Positions 61,169 through 64,000 of a stretch of 64,000 nt of DNA are shown one piece after another. This DNA is from Epilithonimonas hungarica (GTDB lineage Bacteria > Bacteroidota > Bacteroidia > Flavobacteriales > Weeksellaceae), in assembly GCF_900102265.1 (NCBI RefSeq), contig NZ_FNBH01000004.1, positions 186,001-250,000 on the forward strand. Direction: 5' to 3'. Within the stretch, counting starts at the first letter, position 1. Each line of letters begins with the position of its first letter. The translations under genes were made by a program, and so were the position numbers. The notes under the pieces are model-generated. The model was not told where the DNA came from. It saw only the letters and a list, made by a program, of their open reading frames with translations, and ran no database searches.

Positions 61169-63763
61169 TTATTCGTTATCATTATCAGAAGATTCTTCGG
61201 TATTTTCATTTTCAGGATTTCCCGGATTTTCTTCTGCTTGAGATTGATCTACTGTTGTTTCAGTGTTATTGTCATCATTTTCAAGGCCTTCTTCATTTTC
61301 ATCTTCTACATCTCTATCCATTTCAACTTTGGCGATAGCTGCGATTTCGTCCTTAGTTTTAAGGTTGATGACCTTCACACCCTGAGTGTTTCTACCCATC
61401 ACACGCATCTCGTTCATATTCATTCGGATGGCAACACCGGATTTGTTGATGATCATTAATCCATCTTCGTCTGTTACGCTTTGAATAGCGATCAGGTTTC
61501 CAGTTTTTTCGGTAATGTTAAGCGTAATCACACCTTTTCCTCCACGGTTTGTCACTCGGTAGTCTTCAACCGCCGTTCTCTTACCATAACCTCTTTCAGA
61601 AACTACTAGAACAGTATCATTTTCCAAATCGTTAACAACAATCATTCCGATTACTTCATCGTTGTCTTCAAGGGAAATACCTCTTACGCCAATTGAGCTT
61701 CTACCAACTGCTCTTGCCTTTTCCTCAGGGAAACGGATACATTTTCCATTTTTAGTAGCTATCATGATCTCAGAATTTCCGTCTGTCAATCTTGCGCCTA
61801 ATAATGCATCATTGTCACGAATCTCAATGGCATTGACACCGTTTGTTCTTGGTCTTGAATAAGCTTCTAATGAAGTTTTTTTGATGGTCCCGTTTTTGGT
61901 GATCATCACAACATTCATCTGGTTGATGTATTCCTGATTTTTAAGGTCTTTTGTTCTGATGTAAGCCTTGATCTTATCATCAGGTTCGATGTTGATCAGG
62001 TTTTGAACAGCTCTTCCTTTTGCTGTTTTGGAACCTTCCGGAACTTCGAAAACTCTCAGCCAGAAACATTTTCCTTTTTCTGTGAAGAATAAAAGGTATT
62101 CGTGGTTGGTTGCCGTTACGATATATTCTAAGAAATCTTCATCTCTTGTAGTTGCGGCTCTGTTTCCTACACCACCTCTGGATTGTACCTTATATTCTGA
62201 AAGAAGCGTTCTTTTGATATAGCCTGCGTGAGAAATCGTAAGAACTACTTTTTCGTCCGGGATGATATCCTCAATAGAGAACTCTCCACCAGAATAGTCG
62301 ATTTCTGAACGTCTCTCATCACCATATTTTTCTTTGATCTCAAGAAGTTCATCTTTGATGATCTGGTAACGTCTTGGTTCGTTTGTAAGAATATCTTCCA
62401 GGTCTTTTATCAAGGCCATGATCTCTTCATACTCCGCACGGATCTTGTCCAATTCCATTCCCGTAAGACGAGCCAAACGAAGATCTAGAATTGCCTGGGC
62501 CTGGATCTCGGAAAGTTCAAATTCCGTAATTAATCCTTCTTTTGCAGCAGCAGGGTTTTCACTGTGACGGATGATTGCAATCGCTCTGTCAAGAGAATCC
62601 TGCGTTCCGATCACTTTCATAAAGCCTTCGAGAATGTGGGCTCTTTCTTTGGCTTTTCTTAGTTCGTATTCTGTTCTTCTTACGATCACTTCGTGACGGT
62701 GGTCTACGAAATGATGAATAAGGTTCTTCAAGTTCAACTGCTCCGGTCTTCCTTTGACTAGTGCAATGTTATTCACTGAAAAAGAAGTTTGTAGAGAGGT
62801 ATATTTATATAAAAGATTCAATACGACATTTGGTATCGCATCATTCTTTAATTCATAAACGACTCTTAATCCGTTTCTGTCAGATTCGTCACGGATCTCA
62901 TAGATTCCAGGAAGTTTTTCGTCTTTTACCAATTCGGCAGTTCTGGCGATCATTTCTGCCTTGTTCACTTGATAAGGAACTTCTGTTACGATGATCGCAT
63001 TTCTGTTTCCAATTTCTTCGAAACCAACTTTTGCTCTTAGAACAATACGCCCTCTTCCTGTATGGAAAGCATCACGAACACCATCGTAACCATATATGAT
63101 TCCGCCCGTAGGGAAGTCTGGCGCGATGATATGCTTCATCAATTCATCGATCGTAATTTCTTTGTCATCGATATAAGCGCATATTGCATCTATACTTTCA
63201 GATAAATTATGGGGCGCCATATTGGTCGCCATACCAACAGCAATTCCGGAGGTTCCGTTTACCAAAAGGTTTGGGACTCTGGTAGGCAGAACGGTAGGTT
63301 CTTGCAAAGAGTCGTCAAAGTTATTTTGAAAATCAACGGTATCTTTATCAAGGTCGGCAAGGATCTCATCAGATATTTTTTTTAGTCTTGCTTCCGTGTA
63401 ACGCATTGCTGCCGGCGGATCGCCATCCATTGACCCAAAATTTCCCTGTCCATCAACTTGTTCGTAACGCAAACTCCATGGTTGCGCCATCCTTACCATT
63501 GCATCATAAACCGAGCTGTCGCCGTGTGGGTGATATTTACCTAAAACGTCTCCAACGATTCTCGCGGATTTCAAATGTTTTCTGTTAGAAAATACATTGA
63601 GGCCATACATACCGTAAAGAACACGTCTGTGTACGGGTTTCAGTCCGTCTCTTACATCTGGTAAAGCTCTTGATACAATTACCGACATCGAATAATCGAT
63701 ATAGGAGGTTCTCATTTCGTCAACAATGTTGATTGGTATTAACCTTTCTCCTTCCTTATGCAT
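61169..63763 (-). CDS. gyrA: DNA gyrase subunit A
   Basis: The 864-residue protein starts [52 protein letters not shown] and has the catalytic Tyr in [12 protein letters not shown], followed by six beta-pinwheel repeats and the GyrA-box-like TNRGGKG. The quinolone-determining segment reads [17 protein letters not shown]; Ser and Asp at the classical resistance positions are wild type. The last 50 residues form a very acidic tail ([16 protein letters not shown] and beyond). With GyrB it introduces negative supercoils. Confidence 0.97.
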   Translation of the reverse strand: MHKEGERLIPINIVDEMRTSYIDYSMSVIVSRALPDVRDGLKPVHRRVLYGMYGLNVFSNRKHLKSARIVGDVLGKYHPHGDSSVYDAMVRMAQPWSLRYEQVDGQGNFGSMDGDPPAAMRYTEARLKKISDEILADLDKDTVDFQNNFDDSLQEPTVLPTRVPNLLVNGTSGIAVGMATNMAPHNLSESIDAICAYIDDKEITIDELMKHIIAPDFPTGGIIYGYDGVRDAFHTGRGRIVLRAKVGFEEIGNRNAIIVTEVPYQVNKAEMIARTAELVKDEKLPGIYEIRDESDRNGLRVVYELKNDAIPNVVLNLLYKYTSLQTSFSVNNIALVKGRPEQLNLKNLIHHFVDHRHEVIVRRTEYELRKAKERAHILEGFMKVIGTQDSLDRAIAIIRHSENPAAAKEGLITEFELSEIQAQAILDLRLARLTGMELDKIRAEYEEIMALIKDLEDILTNEPRRYQIIKDELLEIKEKYGDERRSEIDYSGGEFSIEDIIPDEKVVLTISHAGYIKRTLLSEYKVQSRGGVGNRAATTRDEDFLEYIVTATNHEYLLFFTEKGKCFWLRVFEVPEGSKTAKGRAVQNLINIEPDDKIKAYIRTKDLKNQEYINQMNVVMITKNGTIKKTSLEAYSRPRTNGVNAIEIRDNDALLGARLTDGNSEIMIATKNGKCIRFPEEKARAVGRSSIGVRGISLEDNDEVIGMIVVNDLENDTVLVVSERGYGKRTAVEDYRVTNRGGKGVITLNITEKTGNLIAIQSVTDEDGLMIINKSGVAIRMNMNEMRVMGRNTQGVKVINLKTKDEIAAIAKVEMDRDVEDENEEGLENDDNNTETTVDQSQAEENPGNPENENTEESSDNDNE

Positions 63764-63911
63764 AAATATTTTTAATTTATTGTAAATCAGAAATCTACAT
63801 TAGATTCTGACCTGTTGAGTTTTTCTGTTTTTTATAACGGGCTAATTTACAAAAAAAAACCGATTTTTGCATTCTGAATTTATCAACATTAATCATAAAA
63901 AAATAAAAAAT

Positions 63912-64000
63912 ATGAGCATCCTTAGCGTTACATTCCACACGACAGAAGATAGAATAGAAGAGTGGGATATCTATGTAGAAAATGATCTGCATCAAATGGT
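63912..64000 (+). CDS. DUF4286-like protein, 3' end outside the window
   Basis: The ATG at 63912 opens a frame that continues to the window edge: MSILSVTFHTTEDRIEEWDIYVENDLHQMV. This resembles the DUF4286 ferredoxin-like family of Bacteroidetes. Only 29 codons are visible, so the assignment is tentative. It is divergent from gyrA; the 148-bp gap between them holds only AT-rich sequence and a GATTTTTG near-match to a -7 box. Confidence 0.6.
   Translation, partial: MSILSVTFHTTEDRIEEWDIYVENDLHQM

Noticed and set aside
63460-63540. Quinolone-resistance change in gyrA
   Set aside because: The Ser and Asp at the classical positions ([10 protein letters not shown]) are wild type.

Overview
The window looks like a chromosomal segment of a low-GC Bacteroidota, most likely a Flavobacteriia member of the Chryseobacterium/Epilithonimonas group (Weeksellaceae). 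This rests on type IX secretion and gliding parts (PorQ, GldD, a T9SS C-terminal sorting domain), a short primary sigma factor without region 1.1, a DnaJ with only two zinc motifs, a fused DAHP synthase/chorismate mutase, a TamL-type lipoprotein, promoters of the Bacteroidetes TAnnTTTG type, and short leaders without clear Shine-Dalgarno sites. It is mostly core genome. No tRNA, rRNA, CRISPR array, insertion sequence or prophage was seen.

Layout. 1-3.8 kb: the 3' part of a secreted modular pectinesterase and a LacI-type regulator. 3.8-9.2 kb: DUF2807 protein, S41 protease, endonuclease V, grpE-dnaJ, and mntR (-). 9.3-15.8 kb: threonine aldolase-like enzyme, AraC regulator, a membrane protein, yidD-lgt (-), an MFS exporter, alkB and an NTF2-like lipoprotein (-). 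15.9-21 kb: hisS with a long insertion, then cassette A (membrane-spanning TPR-AraC regulator, divergent tiny lipoprotein, C1q-like secreted protein). 21-26.8 kb: CvfB-like protein, TIGR01777 protein, coiled-coil membrane protein, rpoD, a structured repeat, gldD, PfkB kinase. 26.9-35 kb: two parvulin foldases, pyrH-frr (-), porQ, cmk, and a YtxH/holin-like/hypothetical trio. 35-39.4 kb: rRNA methyltransferase (-) overlapping divergent tamL, then an SRPBCC protein. 39.5-46 kb: sucA-sucB, a hypothetical gene, and dnaX with an A10 frameshift site. 45.9-49.1 kb: cassette B, a paralogous copy of cassette A. 49.7-64 kb: DAHP synthase/chorismate mutase, rsgA, FadL-like porin, Gly/Trp-rich lipoprotein, proS, OmpA/DUF937 protein, mntH, transaldolase, gyrA with a TPR gene, and the start of a DUF4286 gene.

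Most notable. (1) Two paralogous three-gene cassettes, each a periplasmic-TPR/transmembrane/cytoplasmic-AraC regulator divergent from a 73-77 residue lipoprotein precursor ending in DPPxxxGxxW-stop, followed by a C1q-like secreted protein. Both divergent intergenic regions carry a related 22-bp inverted repeat (16 of 22 positions identical). I infer a peptide- or lipoprotein-sensing envelope signalling system. (2) dnaX carries an A10 run and a downstream stem-loop where a -1 shift joins a 360-residue gamma-like product to a 208-residue tau-like extension. (3) Nearly identical operator candidates at mntR and mntH (13 of 16 bases, 48 kb apart) define a Mn regulon. (4) Several genes have the -7 box exactly 4 nt from ATG, implying leaderless mRNAs.
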